Shown: positions 1 through 6,391, counted from the first letter of the stretch. The stretch is DNA of 6,417 bases from Chloroflexota bacterium (GCA_016875645.1 VGPE01000167.1:1-6417); one strand, 5' to 3'. The notes: generated by a model not told the origin, from the sequence alone. Numbers and translations are program-made.

Positions 1-759
1 CTCGCGCTCGATACCGCGGAGGCGGACGCGATGATCGACGCGGCCCGCTCGAACGGCGTGGACCTGAGCGTGATCCTGACCATGCGCTTCGACACAAACA
101 TGCAGGCGGGCCTGCGGTTGCTCCGCGACGGCGCGATCGGGGACCTGCGGATGATGCGGGTTTCGGGCCTGACCCCGGGCTATGACATGGGCCACAAGAC
201 GTGGATCGCCGAGCCCGAGCACGGCGGCGCGCTCCTCGATTGGGGCTCGCATGCCTTCGATCTGCTGCGCCACTTCGCTGGCCGGGACCCGCTCCACCTG
301 GCCGCCGAAGTCACGAACTACGGCGTCGCGCCGGTCGGCGAATCGTCGGCGATGGCGCAGATCGCGTATCCGAACGACGTGATGGCACAGCTCTGGATGA
401 GTTACGAACTGCCGGCGCCCGGGCTCGATTCGCCGTTCAAGCTCTGGGTGGTCGGCTCGAAGGGGATCCTCGAGCTGCAGCGGTTCGGCAAGTCCCGCCT
501 GGGCAGGGGCGACCGGTGGGAGGTGATCAGCGACGACGGCGAGGCCGACTGGACCCTTGAGCGTCGTCACGACCCCGTTCGCGTGCAGGCCCCCGCGCGC
601 CAGATCCAGGACTGGGCCGACGCGATTCGCGCCGGCCGCCCGTCGTCGGCGCCGGCCGACGCGGGTCGCTGGGCCGTGATGCAGGTCGAAGCGGCGTTGC
701 TCTCGGCGCGAACCGGGCGGACGGTCGCGCTGCCGCTCCCGAGTGTGGCTGCCGGCTGA
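1..759 (+). CDS. Gfo/Idh/MocA family NAD(P)-dependent oxidoreductase, 5'-truncated by window edge
   Basis: The reading frame is open from base 1 and ends at TGA 757-759, giving 252 visible residues. The fragment begins LALDTAEADAM, which in this family normally follows directly on the EKP motif that carries the catalytic lysine. The Rossmann dinucleotide-binding domain (about the first 95-100 residues) therefore lies outside the window. What remains is the alpha/beta substrate-binding domain. It contains GGALLDWGSHAFDLLRHFAG, whose Asp (codon 238-240) and His (codon 250-252) match the conserved D-x3-H catalytic pair of the family. Members oxidise or reduce a hydroxyl/keto group on sugars, inositols or related polyols using NAD(P) in the cytoplasm; the substrate cannot be read from this fragment. 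The ATG at 31 is internal, not the start. Its stop overlaps the next start by one base (TGATG), indicating translational coupling with the hydrolase. Confidence 0.9.
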   Translation, partial: LALDTAEADAMIDAARSNGVDLSVILTMRFDTNMQAGLRLLRDGAIGDLRMMRVSGLTPGYDMGHKTWIAEPEHGGALLDWGSHAFDLLRHFAGRDPLHLAAEVTNYGVAPVGESSAMAQIAYPNDVMAQLWMSYELPAPGLDSPFKLWVVGSKGILELQRFGKSRLGRGDRWEVISDDGEADWTLERRHDPVRVQAPARQIQDWADAIRAGRPSSAPADAGRWAVMQVEAALLSARTGRTVALPLPSVAAG

Positions 760-2510
760 TGGCCGGTCAACCGTTCCGGATGGTCATCGAGCGGAACGTC
801 CGCGTGCCGATGCGCGATGGCCTGACGCTCGCCGCCGAGATCTATCGGCCCGACACCGCCGAGCGGCTGCCGGTGATCGTGGAGCGGACGCCGTATGACC
901 GTCATTGGATGCCGCCCGGCGATCCGGTCAACGGCATCGTCGTGGCCGAAGCGGGCTACGCCGTGGTGATGGTGGACTGCCGGGGACGGTTCGACTCGGA
1001 CGGTGACTTCCGGCCGTTCCTGGCCGAGGCGGAGGACGGCGAGGACACGATCGCCTGGGCCGCCGCCCAACCGTGGTCGAACGGTCGGGTGGGCATGATG
1101 GGCGGCTCCTACGTGGGGGCCACCCAGTGGCTCGCGGCCGGCCGACGCCCGCCCGCACTCCAGGCGATCGCGCCGTACGTCACCGCGTCGGACTACCACG
1201 AGGGCTGGGTCTACCAGGGCGGCGCGTTCCAGCTCGGGTTCAGCCTGTACTGGAGCCTGAACCCGCTGGCGCTGGCGCGCCTCCTCTCGCGCCAGGCCGC
1301 CGGCGAGACGCTGGACGCCGAGATCGCCGCCGTCCGCGCCGGCATCGAGGACATCGGCCGCCTGTATCGCCGGCGTCCACTGCGCGGCATCGACCTGATG
1401 GACCGCTTCGCGCCCTGGTACGACGAGTGGCTGGCGCACCCCGATCGGGACGCGTTCTGGCGGGCGATCTCGCCTGAGGAGCGCTACGAGTCGGTCGCCG
1501 TGCCCGCCCTCCACATCGGGGGCTGGCACGACATCTTCGTCGAGGGGACCCTGCGCAACTACCGGGGCATGCGGGATCGCGGCGCCACGGACGCGGCGCG
1601 CGACGGCCAGCAACTGATCGTGGGCCCGTGGTCGCACGGGATCATGAACGGCATCTTCCCGGAGCGCCACTTCGGGATGCAGTCGGCCCTGGGCCTCCAG
1701 GACCCGACCGCGTTCCACCAGCGTTTCTACGACCGCTGGCTGCGTGGCGCAGCCGATTCGGCGGGCGCTCCCGTCCGCCTCTTTCTGATGGGCGCCAACG
1801 AGTGGCGCGACGAGACCGACTGGCCGATCCTCGACGCAGTCGTGGAGGAGTGGCACCTGCGCGGCGACGGCCGGGCCAACAGCGCGCGCGGCGACGGCCG
1901 TCTCTCGCGCGCGCCCGCGGGCCACGAATCGCCCGACGCGTTCCTCGCCGACCCGCGCGACCCCGTCCCGACGATCGGCGGCCCGACGCTCAACCGCGGC
2001 GGTGGTGTCGGCTGGATGGCGGGCCCCTTCGACCAGCGCCCGATCGAGGCCCGTGCGGACGTGCTCTGCTACACCTCGGATCCGCTGACGCGCCCGCTCG
2101 ACGTGATCGGCAGCGTCGAGGCGGTGCTGCACGTCGCGTCGTCCGCCCTGGACACCGACATCACCGCGAAGCTCATCGACGTCCACCCGGACGGCCGCGC
2201 CGAGATTCTGACGGACGGGATCCTCCGGCTCCGCTATCGCCGCTCGCTCGCGGATCCCGAGCCACTGGAGCCCGGACGTGTCGAGGAGATCCACGTGCTC
2301 GTCGGCTCGACCGCCAACCGGTTTCTGCCCGGCCACCGCATCCGGCTCGACATCGCGGGCAGCAACTTCCCGCGCTTCGACGTCAACACCAATACCGCTG
2401 GCGTCATCGCGTCCGAGACGGCCGACGAGGCCGTCCCCGCCATCAACCGCGTGTTCCACGACAGCGCGCGGCCGTCGCGGTTGCTGTTGCCCGTTGTCGA
2501 GCGCGCCTGA
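759..2510 (+). CDS. CocE/NonD family serine hydrolase (X-Pro dipeptidyl-peptidase S15-like)
   Basis: A 583-residue alpha/beta hydrolase, close to the roughly 574 residues of Rhodococcus cocaine esterase CocE. The N-terminal segment VPMRDGLTLAAEIYRP is typical of the family. TPYD (Tyr46) matches the oxyanion-hole tyrosine. The nucleophile elbow MMGGSYVGATQW places Ser117; GGWHDIF gives Asp258 and GPWSHG gives His293. This triad is nearly the same numbering as recalled for CocE (Ser117, Asp259, His287). A helical cap lies at about residues 140-240. The C-terminal jelly-roll domain (about 340-580) contains the hallmark run PFDQRPIEARADVLCYTS at 423-440. Family members hydrolyse esters or amides (acyl esters, beta-lactam side chains, glutaryl amides); the substrate here is unknown. 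No signal peptide is seen. The start at 759 overlaps the upstream stop and has no clear Shine-Dalgarno, so translation is probably coupled. An alternative start is ATG 780. The family call is firm, the substrate is open. Confidence 0.93.
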   Translation: MAGQPFRMVIERNVRVPMRDGLTLAAEIYRPDTAERLPVIVERTPYDRHWMPPGDPVNGIVVAEAGYAVVMVDCRGRFDSDGDFRPFLAEAEDGEDTIAWAAAQPWSNGRVGMMGGSYVGATQWLAAGRRPPALQAIAPYVTASDYHEGWVYQGGAFQLGFSLYWSLNPLALARLLSRQAAGETLDAEIAAVRAGIEDIGRLYRRRPLRGIDLMDRFAPWYDEWLAHPDRDAFWRAISPEERYESVAVPALHIGGWHDIFVEGTLRNYRGMRDRGATDAARDGQQLIVGPWSHGIMNGIFPERHFGMQSALGLQDPTAFHQRFYDRWLRGAADSAGAPVRLFLMGANEWRDETDWPILDAVVEEWHLRGDGRANSARGDGRLSRAPAGHESPDAFLADPRDPVPTIGGPTLNRGGGVGWMAGPFDQRPIEARADVLCYTSDPLTRPLDVIGSVEAVLHVASSALDTDITAKLIDVHPDGRAEILTDGILRLRYRRSLADPEPLEPGRVEEIHVLVGSTANRFLPGHRIRLDIAGSNFPRFDVNTNTAGVIASETADEAVPAINRVFHDSARPSRLLLPVVERA

Positions 2511-2532
2511 GATCCGACGCATTCGTCGGATC
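2511..2532. repeat. Perfect 9-bp inverted repeat directly after the hydrolase stop codon
   Basis: GATCCGACG (2511-2519) and CGTCGGATC (2524-2532) are exact reverse complements around the loop CATT. The element starts at the first base after TGA 2508-2510 and ends 9 bases before the AGGAGGAGG ribosome-binding site of the next gene. No T-run follows, so a classic intrinsic terminator is unlikely. It could be an intercistronic RNA hairpin that stabilises the upstream message or tunes read-through, or a 22-bp operator for a dimeric regulator. The sequence alone does not decide between these. Confidence 0.7.
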
Positions 2533-2558
2533 GTGCGTCCCAGGAGGAGGCGAGAGCC

Positions 2559-3518
2559 ATGAGCGAGTTCAAGATCGGCGTCCACGTCATGACCTACGGC
2601 GCCACCTGGCCCGAGGCCGTGGCGTTCGCGCAGGAGGTGGACCGCCTCGGCTTCGACTTCCTGCTCATGCACGACCACCTGCTCGCCACGCAGGGCGACC
2701 TGCACCAGCCGTTCTTCGAGTCCTACACCACCCTTGGAGCGTGGGCGACGCTGACAACGCAGGTGAACCTGGGCCACCTGACCGTCGGCAACCCCTTCCG
2801 CAACCCGGGCGTGGTGGCGAAGGCCACCGCCACCCTCGACCACATCTCCAATGGCCGCATGACGCTCTGCCTCGGTGCCGGCAGCCTGCCCGAGGAGTTC
2901 CCGCCCCATGGCCTTGCCGTTGGTCAGACGCTCGGGGATCGGCTCCAGGCGCTCGACGAATCGCTCTCGATCGTCACCCGGATCCTGGCCGGGGAGGAGG
3001 TGACGTTCGACTCGGCCAACTATCACTTCGACCGGATCAAGCACCGGCCGCGGCCGATCCGGCCGCACGTGCCCGTGTTCGTGGGCGCGACCGGCGAGAA
3101 GGTCGGCCTGCGGATCACGGCGAAATACGCTGACTTCTGGCAGATGTCGGTCAGCGCCGACACCGCCGACGAATACCGCCGCAAGTGCGAGGTGCTCGAC
3201 ACCCACTGCGGCGCGATCGGGCGCGATCCGGCCTCGATCAAGCGAATGCCCGAGATCGCCACGGTGCTGCGCGAGACCCAGGACATCGCGGAGCGCGACT
3301 TCCGCGCCTACTCGGGCCACTTCCAGTGGAGCGAGGAACTCATCGACTACAACCGGCGCCACCAATTGCGCGGCTCCGCGGAGCAGGTCGCGGAACGCCT
3401 CCGTCCGATCCGCGAGGTCGGTCTGGACGGGTTGATCTACCAGGCGCTTCCGCCGTACGACTTCGAGACCATCCGCCGCTTCGCCACGGAACTGCGCCCG
3501 CTGATGGCTGGCGCCTGA
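2559..3518 (+). CDS. LLM class (luciferase-like) flavin- or F420-dependent oxidoreductase, copy 1
   Basis: A 319-residue protein of the bacterial luciferase-like TIM-barrel superfamily. Visible landmarks are TYGATWP (12-18), HDHLLA (38-43, with the conserved DH), NPFRNPG (78-84), LDHISNGR (93-100) followed by LCLGAGS, and a C-terminal GLDGLIYQALPPYD segment. Length is normal for single-subunit LLM enzymes. Members use reduced FMN for monooxygenation, or coenzyme F420 for hydride transfer; the cofactor here cannot be told from sequence, and no partner flavin reductase lies in the window. The start is well supported: AGGAGGAGG at 2542-2550 ends 8 bases before ATG 2559. The protein aligns with the product of 4431-5417 without gaps over the first 110 residues (57 identities by hand count), so the two are paralogues separated by the aldolase gene. 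The specific substrate is unknown. Confidence 0.92.
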   Translation: MSEFKIGVHVMTYGATWPEAVAFAQEVDRLGFDFLLMHDHLLATQGDLHQPFFESYTTLGAWATLTTQVNLGHLTVGNPFRNPGVVAKATATLDHISNGRMTLCLGAGSLPEEFPPHGLAVGQTLGDRLQALDESLSIVTRILAGEEVTFDSANYHFDRIKHRPRPIRPHVPVFVGATGEKVGLRITAKYADFWQMSVSADTADEYRRKCEVLDTHCGAIGRDPASIKRMPEIATVLRETQDIAERDFRAYSGHFQWSEELIDYNRRHQLRGSAEQVAERLRPIREVGLDGLIYQALPPYDFETIRRFATELRPLMAGA

Positions 3519-3545
3519 CCCGAACGGGCGGCCCCGGCCGGTCGC

Positions 3546-3551
3546 TAGACT
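3546..3551 (+). promoter_or_regulatory. Possible -10 element (TAGACT) before the aldolase gene
   Basis: TAGACT fits the TAnnnT pattern of a sigma-70-type -10 box and sits in a 56-bp intergenic gap that is otherwise strongly GC-rich. Transcription starting a few bases downstream would give a short leader ending in the GGAGG at 3565-3569. No convincing -35 hexamer lies at the usual 16-18 bp upstream, so this is a weak candidate for an internal operon promoter. Confidence 0.3.
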
Positions 3552-3574
3552 CGATCCCCCAGTTGGAGGCCCCG

Positions 3575-4402
3575 ATGAGCTACGAGAACCCGCTGATCAA
3601 GAAGTGGAAGGCCGGCGAGCCCACGCTCGGTGGCTGGCTCACGGTCTGCTCGCCCCCGGTCGCCGAGTACCTGGCCGCGACGGGCCTGGACGAAGTGACC
3701 GCCGACCAGCAGCACAGCAATATCGGTGTGGACGACCTGGCCGACATCCTGCCGGCGATCGAGGCGCGCGGAGTCGTGCCGGTCACCCGCGTCGGCCACA
3801 ACGACCCCTACCTCATCGGCCGCTCGCTGGACCTCGGCGCAGTGGGCGTGATCATCCCGATGGTCAACAACGCGGCGGAGGCCGCGGCCGCCGTGCGCGC
3901 CTTCCGCTACCCGCCGCGCGGCAACCGCTCCGCGGGCGCCGTCCGCTCGCCCTACTTCATGGGCGGCTCGCCGCAGGAGCTGGAGCGGGCGGCCTGCATC
4001 GTCATGGTCGAGACCGCGGACGGCCTGCGCAACGTGGACGCGATCGCAGGCACGCCCGGCGTGGACTGCGTGTACGTGGGCCCGGGTGACCTCGCCTTGG
4101 GTCTCGGCCTCGACTGGGACGACACCACGTGGAACGAGGCCCAGAAGAAGACCCACGCCGACGCGGTCGCGACGATCCTCGCCGCCACGAAGAAGCACGG
4201 CAAGGCGGCCGGGTACCACGCCGGCTGGGGCGAGGACTCGGCCCGGCTGATCGAGCAGGGCTTCCTGATGCTCACCGCGGTCACCGACCTGGGGCTGTTC
4301 GCGAAGCACGGCCGCGCCGAGGTCCAGCGGGCGCGAATGGCCATGCCCAGGGCGGCCCGCGAAGAGACGATGGCGCGGGGTGGTGCGGCCTCGGTGCTTT
4401 GA
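3575..4402 (+). CDS. HpcH/HpaI family class II (metal-dependent) aldolase
   Basis: A 275-residue TIM-barrel protein of the HpcH/HpaI aldolase/citrate lyase family, near the normal length. The active-site set known from E. coli HpaI (His45, Arg70, Glu149, Asp175) is present at matching spacing: Asp44/His47 in TADQQHSN, Arg72 in VTRVGHNDP, metal ligand Glu146 in IVMVETADG and metal ligand Asp172 in YVGPGDLALGLG. GVIIPMVNNAAEA (91-103) and RYPPRGNR are further family signatures. Relatives reversibly cleave 4-hydroxy-2-oxo acids to pyruvate plus an aldehyde (for example 2-dehydro-3-deoxy-glucarate or homoprotocatechuate-pathway aldolases), and some accept glyoxylate. The substrate is not identifiable. 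GGAGG at 3565-3569, 5 bases before ATG 3575, fixes the start; the frame stays open upstream only as a shadow of the LLM gene. It lies between the two LLM paralogues, consistent with processing a product of one of them. Cytoplasmic. Confidence 0.93.
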   Translation: MSYENPLIKKWKAGEPTLGGWLTVCSPPVAEYLAATGLDEVTADQQHSNIGVDDLADILPAIEARGVVPVTRVGHNDPYLIGRSLDLGAVGVIIPMVNNAAEAAAAVRAFRYPPRGNRSAGAVRSPYFMGGSPQELERAACIVMVETADGLRNVDAIAGTPGVDCVYVGPGDLALGLGLDWDDTTWNEAQKKTHADAVATILAATKKHGKAAGYHAGWGEDSARLIEQGFLMLTAVTDLGLFAKHGRAEVQRARMAMPRAAREETMARGGAASVL

Positions 4403-4405
4403 CCA

Positions 4406-4425
4406 GACCTCCGCTGCGCGAGGTC
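4406..4425 (+). promoter_or_regulatory. Hairpin that sequesters the Shine-Dalgarno of the second LLM gene
   Basis: GACCTC (4406-4411) pairs perfectly with GAGGTC (4420-4425). Two further pairs (4413-4414 with 4418-4419) can form across a bulged C4412, closing a TGC loop. The 3' arm contains the GAGGT that lies 6 bases before GTG 4431 and is the best ribosome-binding site for that start. The hairpin begins 4 bases after the aldolase stop at 4402. A ribosome finishing the aldolase would melt it, so it could couple translation of the two genes. This is an inference from base pairing alone. Confidence 0.45.
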
Positions 4426-4430
4426 GCACC

Positions 4431-5417
4431 GTGCGGCCCTTCAGCCTCGGCCTCGCGACGCTGACCTACGGCGCCACGTGGCCCAGCGCCCTCGAGACCG
4501 TCCGGCTCGCCGACCGCCTCGGCTACGACCAGGTCTTCACCGCGGATCACCTGTTCGCGACGGGCGGTGATCCGCTCCAGCCCTTCTTCGAGGGCTGGAC
4601 GACGCTGGCCGCGTGGGCCCAGGCGACGTCGCGCGCCGACCTCGGCCTCCTCGTCGGGGCCAACCCGTTCCGCAACCCGGGGATCGTCGCGCGGATGGCG
4701 ACGACCATCGACCACATCAGCGGCGGTCGCGCGATCCTCGGCCTGGGCGCCGCGTGGGACGACGTGGAGCTGCGCGCGCACGGCATCGATCCGGGCGCGA
4801 GCGTCGGCGAACGTCTCGACTGGCTCGACGAATCGCTCACGATCATCCGTGGGCTCCTGGCCGGCGACGAGGTCCGCAGCAACGGCCACTATGCCTTCGA
4901 CCGCGTGCGCCACGAGCCCGTCCCGATCCGCCGGCCCATGCCCGTCCTCGTCGGCGCCTACGGCGAGCGAAAGGGCCTCGGGATCGTCGCCCGCCACGCC
5001 GACCTGTGGCACCTCTGGGTGGGCCTCGACGACGCGCCCCGCTTCACGCACCTCGACGGCGTGCTTCGTCGCCACTGCGACACGGCCGGCCGCGACGAGC
5101 GCGCCATCCGGCGCCTGCTGGGGGCGAAGGTCGTCATTCGACGCACCCGCGCGGCGGCCGACGCCGCATTCGAGCGCCAGCTCCAGGTCCAGCCGTGGCG
5201 GGGCGACGTGCTCACCTACATCCGTGAGAGCCTGTGGGCGGGCACGCCGGACGACGTCACAAGGGCCCTGGAACGCTACCGGGGAGTGGGCATGGACGGC
5301 TTCATCGCCCAGGTCTATCCGCCGTACGACCACGAGACGATCGAGGCCCTCGCGACTACCGTGCGCGAGCGACTGGGTGAGCTGCCGGCGCCAGCCGGGG
5401 AGGGAGCACCACGATGA
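4431..5417 (+). CDS. LLM class (luciferase-like) flavin- or F420-dependent oxidoreductase, copy 2
   Basis: A 328-residue LLM TIM-barrel oxidoreductase and paralogue of the product of 2559-3518. Shared landmarks at identical residue numbers include LTYGATWP (11-18), ADHLFAT (38-44), QPFFE (50-54), NPFRNPG (78-84) and IDHISGGR (93-100), followed by LGLGAAW. Towards the C terminus both have HYxFDR, ADxW, GRD and PPYDxETI. The start is taken as GTG 4431 rather than ATG 4380, for three reasons: the protein then begins exactly level with copy 1, GAGG sits 6-7 bases upstream, and it avoids a 23-base overlap with the aldolase and an atypical 17-residue leader. The last roughly 14 residues (ending in PAPAGEGAPR) extend beyond copy 1 and look unstructured. 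Reaction type is monooxygenation or F420-linked redox; the cofactor and substrate are unknown. The stop overlaps the next start by ATGA, so it is translationally coupled to the propeller gene. Confidence 0.92.
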   Translation: MRPFSLGLATLTYGATWPSALETVRLADRLGYDQVFTADHLFATGGDPLQPFFEGWTTLAAWAQATSRADLGLLVGANPFRNPGIVARMATTIDHISGGRAILGLGAAWDDVELRAHGIDPGASVGERLDWLDESLTIIRGLLAGDEVRSNGHYAFDRVRHEPVPIRRPMPVLVGAYGERKGLGIVARHADLWHLWVGLDDAPRFTHLDGVLRRHCDTAGRDERAIRRLLGAKVVIRRTRAAADAAFERQLQVQPWRGDVLTYIRESLWAGTPDDVTRALERYRGVGMDGFIAQVYPPYDHETIEALATTVRERLGELPAPAGEGAPR

Positions 5418-6331
5418 CCACGTCCGGCCCGATCTCGAAGCTGCGCGGCGAGGGCGACATCCGCTTCTCGGTCGCGGTCGACATCCTGCAGGTTCCGTTC
5501 GGCTGGGACCTGGGGATGATCGCGGACGTCTCGGTGGATTCCGAGGACCGGCTGTGGGTCGGCGCGCGCCGGTCGCACCCGATGTCGGCCTGGTCGACCG
5601 ACGGGGCCTTCCTTGGCTCGTGGGGCGAGGGCGACTTCCAGGAGGTCCATGGCGTCTCCACGATCGCGGGCTCCGTGTGGGTCGTGGACGACCAGCTGCA
5701 CGTCGTCCGCCGATACACGCCCGCCGGCGAGAAGACCCTGGAACTGGGCCGCGCCGGCTGGGCCGTGGCGGCGGTCACCCACCGGGGCCAGAATGGCGGC
5801 CCGTTCAACATGCCCACTGGCATCGACACCGATCCGTCGGGCCGGATCTTCGTCTCCGACGGCTACGGCAACCGCCAGGTCCACCGCTTCTCAGCCGACG
5901 GCACCCTGGAGAAGAGCTGGGGCACGGGCGGCATCGGCCCGGGCCAGTTCGGGCCGGTCCACAACGTGACGATCGACGGCACGGACCGCGTCCTGATCTC
6001 GGACCGCGAGAATGGCCGGATGCAGATCTTCGACTACGACGGGGGCTTCGTCGCCGAGTGGACGGGCCTGCTGGGTCCGGCCGACGCGGCGGTCGGCTCG
6101 GACGGCCTGGTCTACGTGGTGGAACAGGGTGACTCGATCATCGGCAAGATGAACCACCAGCCCAACGGCATCTCGATCTACACCCTGGACGGCGGTCTCG
6201 TCGGACGCTGGCACCACGAGCGCTCGGGGAACATGGTGGGCGGCCACGGCATCGCCCTGGATCGCCACGGCAACGTCTACGTGGCGGATCTCGTCGGCAA
6301 GCGCGTGGTGAAGCTGATCCGCGACCGCTGA
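5414..6331 (+). CDS. NHL-repeat beta-propeller protein resembling peptidyl-alpha-hydroxyglycine alpha-amidating lyase (PAL)
   Basis: A 305-residue protein made of NHL-type blades; clear ones are near residues 75-105, 131-160, 178-208 and 275-300. The central part closely follows the PAL domain of animal PAM: FNMPTGIDTDPSGRIFVSDG, then YGN, GPGQF, HNVTID and SDRENGRMQIFD. PAL active-site residues (rat PAM numbering, from memory) are all represented: Arg533 as Arg52 or Arg53, zinc ligands His585, His690 and His786 as His79, His183 and His278, Tyr654 as Tyr151, and Arg706 as Arg198. Spacings agree within a few residues apart from a shorter first interval. Asp787, next to the third His, is Gly279 here. 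PAL cleaves alpha-hydroxyglycine amides to an amide and glyoxylate. No signal peptide or membrane segment is seen, unlike secreted PAL, so a cytoplasmic small-molecule role is more likely. AGGGAG at 5401-5406 precedes ATG 5414, which overlaps the LLM stop. The fold is firm; lyase activity is unproven, since many NHL proteins only bind ligands. Confidence 0.85.
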   Translation: MTTSGPISKLRGEGDIRFSVAVDILQVPFGWDLGMIADVSVDSEDRLWVGARRSHPMSAWSTDGAFLGSWGEGDFQEVHGVSTIAGSVWVVDDQLHVVRRYTPAGEKTLELGRAGWAVAAVTHRGQNGGPFNMPTGIDTDPSGRIFVSDGYGNRQVHRFSADGTLEKSWGTGGIGPGQFGPVHNVTIDGTDRVLISDRENGRMQIFDYDGGFVAEWTGLLGPADAAVGSDGLVYVVEQGDSIIGKMNHQPNGISIYTLDGGLVGRWHHERSGNMVGGHGIALDRHGNVYVADLVGKRVVKLIRDR

Positions 6332-6339
6332 CGCGACGA

Positions 6340-6374
6340 TGACCGGGCGCGGGGTCACCCCGCCGCCCCGGTCA
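6340..6374 (+). terminator. Long GC-rich hairpin after the last gene, probable terminator
   Basis: TGACCGGG (6340-6347) pairs with CCCGGTCA (6367-6374), and inside it GCGGGG (6349-6354) pairs with CCCCGC (6358-6363) around a TCA loop. The two stems, 14 pairs in all, are separated by a small asymmetric internal loop (one base against three). It begins 8 bases after the stop at 6331. No T-tract follows, as is common for hairpins in very GC-rich genomes, so its strength as an intrinsic terminator is uncertain; it may instead mark a 3' processing end. Confidence 0.6.
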
Positions 6375-6377
6375 CGC

Positions 6378-6391
6378 GGCCGGATCCGGCC
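6378..6391. repeat. 14-bp perfect palindrome GGCCGGATCCGGCC
   Basis: The 14 bases equal their own reverse complement and lie 3 bases after the terminator-like hairpin. With no spacer it would be a poor RNA hairpin but a possible site for a dimeric DNA-binding protein. In DNA this rich in G and C a chance palindrome is plausible. The remaining bases to the window end (6392-6417) hold no recognisable gene start. Confidence 0.4.

Noticed and set aside
567..3365. A 932-codon open frame on the - strand across the hydrolase and first LLM gene.
   Set aside because: It is the antisense shadow of strongly GC-biased + strand genes with clear family motifs. Its translation is low-complexity in Arg, Val, Ala, Asp and His, has no recognisable domain, and would span two real genes and their gap.
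3517..3543. Short complementary runs (CGGCC/GGCCG, GACC/GGTC) after the first LLM gene that might be a terminator.
   Set aside because: The stems are only 4-5 bp with unsuitable loops in GC-only sequence and no T-run, so they are expected by chance.
3185..3574. An N-terminal extension of the aldolase frame reaching back to ATG 3185.
   Set aside because: The extension lies inside the first LLM gene in another frame and reads as Arg/Pro-rich nonsense; GGAGG before ATG 3575 and the family's usual N terminus fix the later start.
4380..4430. ATG 4380 as the start of the second LLM gene.
   Set aside because: It would overlap the aldolase by 23 bases and add 17 residues with no counterpart in the paralogue. 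GTG 4431 aligns exactly with the paralogue's first residue and has a GAGG at proper spacing.
4281..5333. A 350-codon - strand open frame over the second LLM gene, and a similar 294-codon one over the aldolase (3545-4429).
   Set aside because: Same cause: antisense frames kept open by high GC at third positions. The + strand products are unambiguous and there are no plausible ribosome-binding sites or motifs on the - strand.
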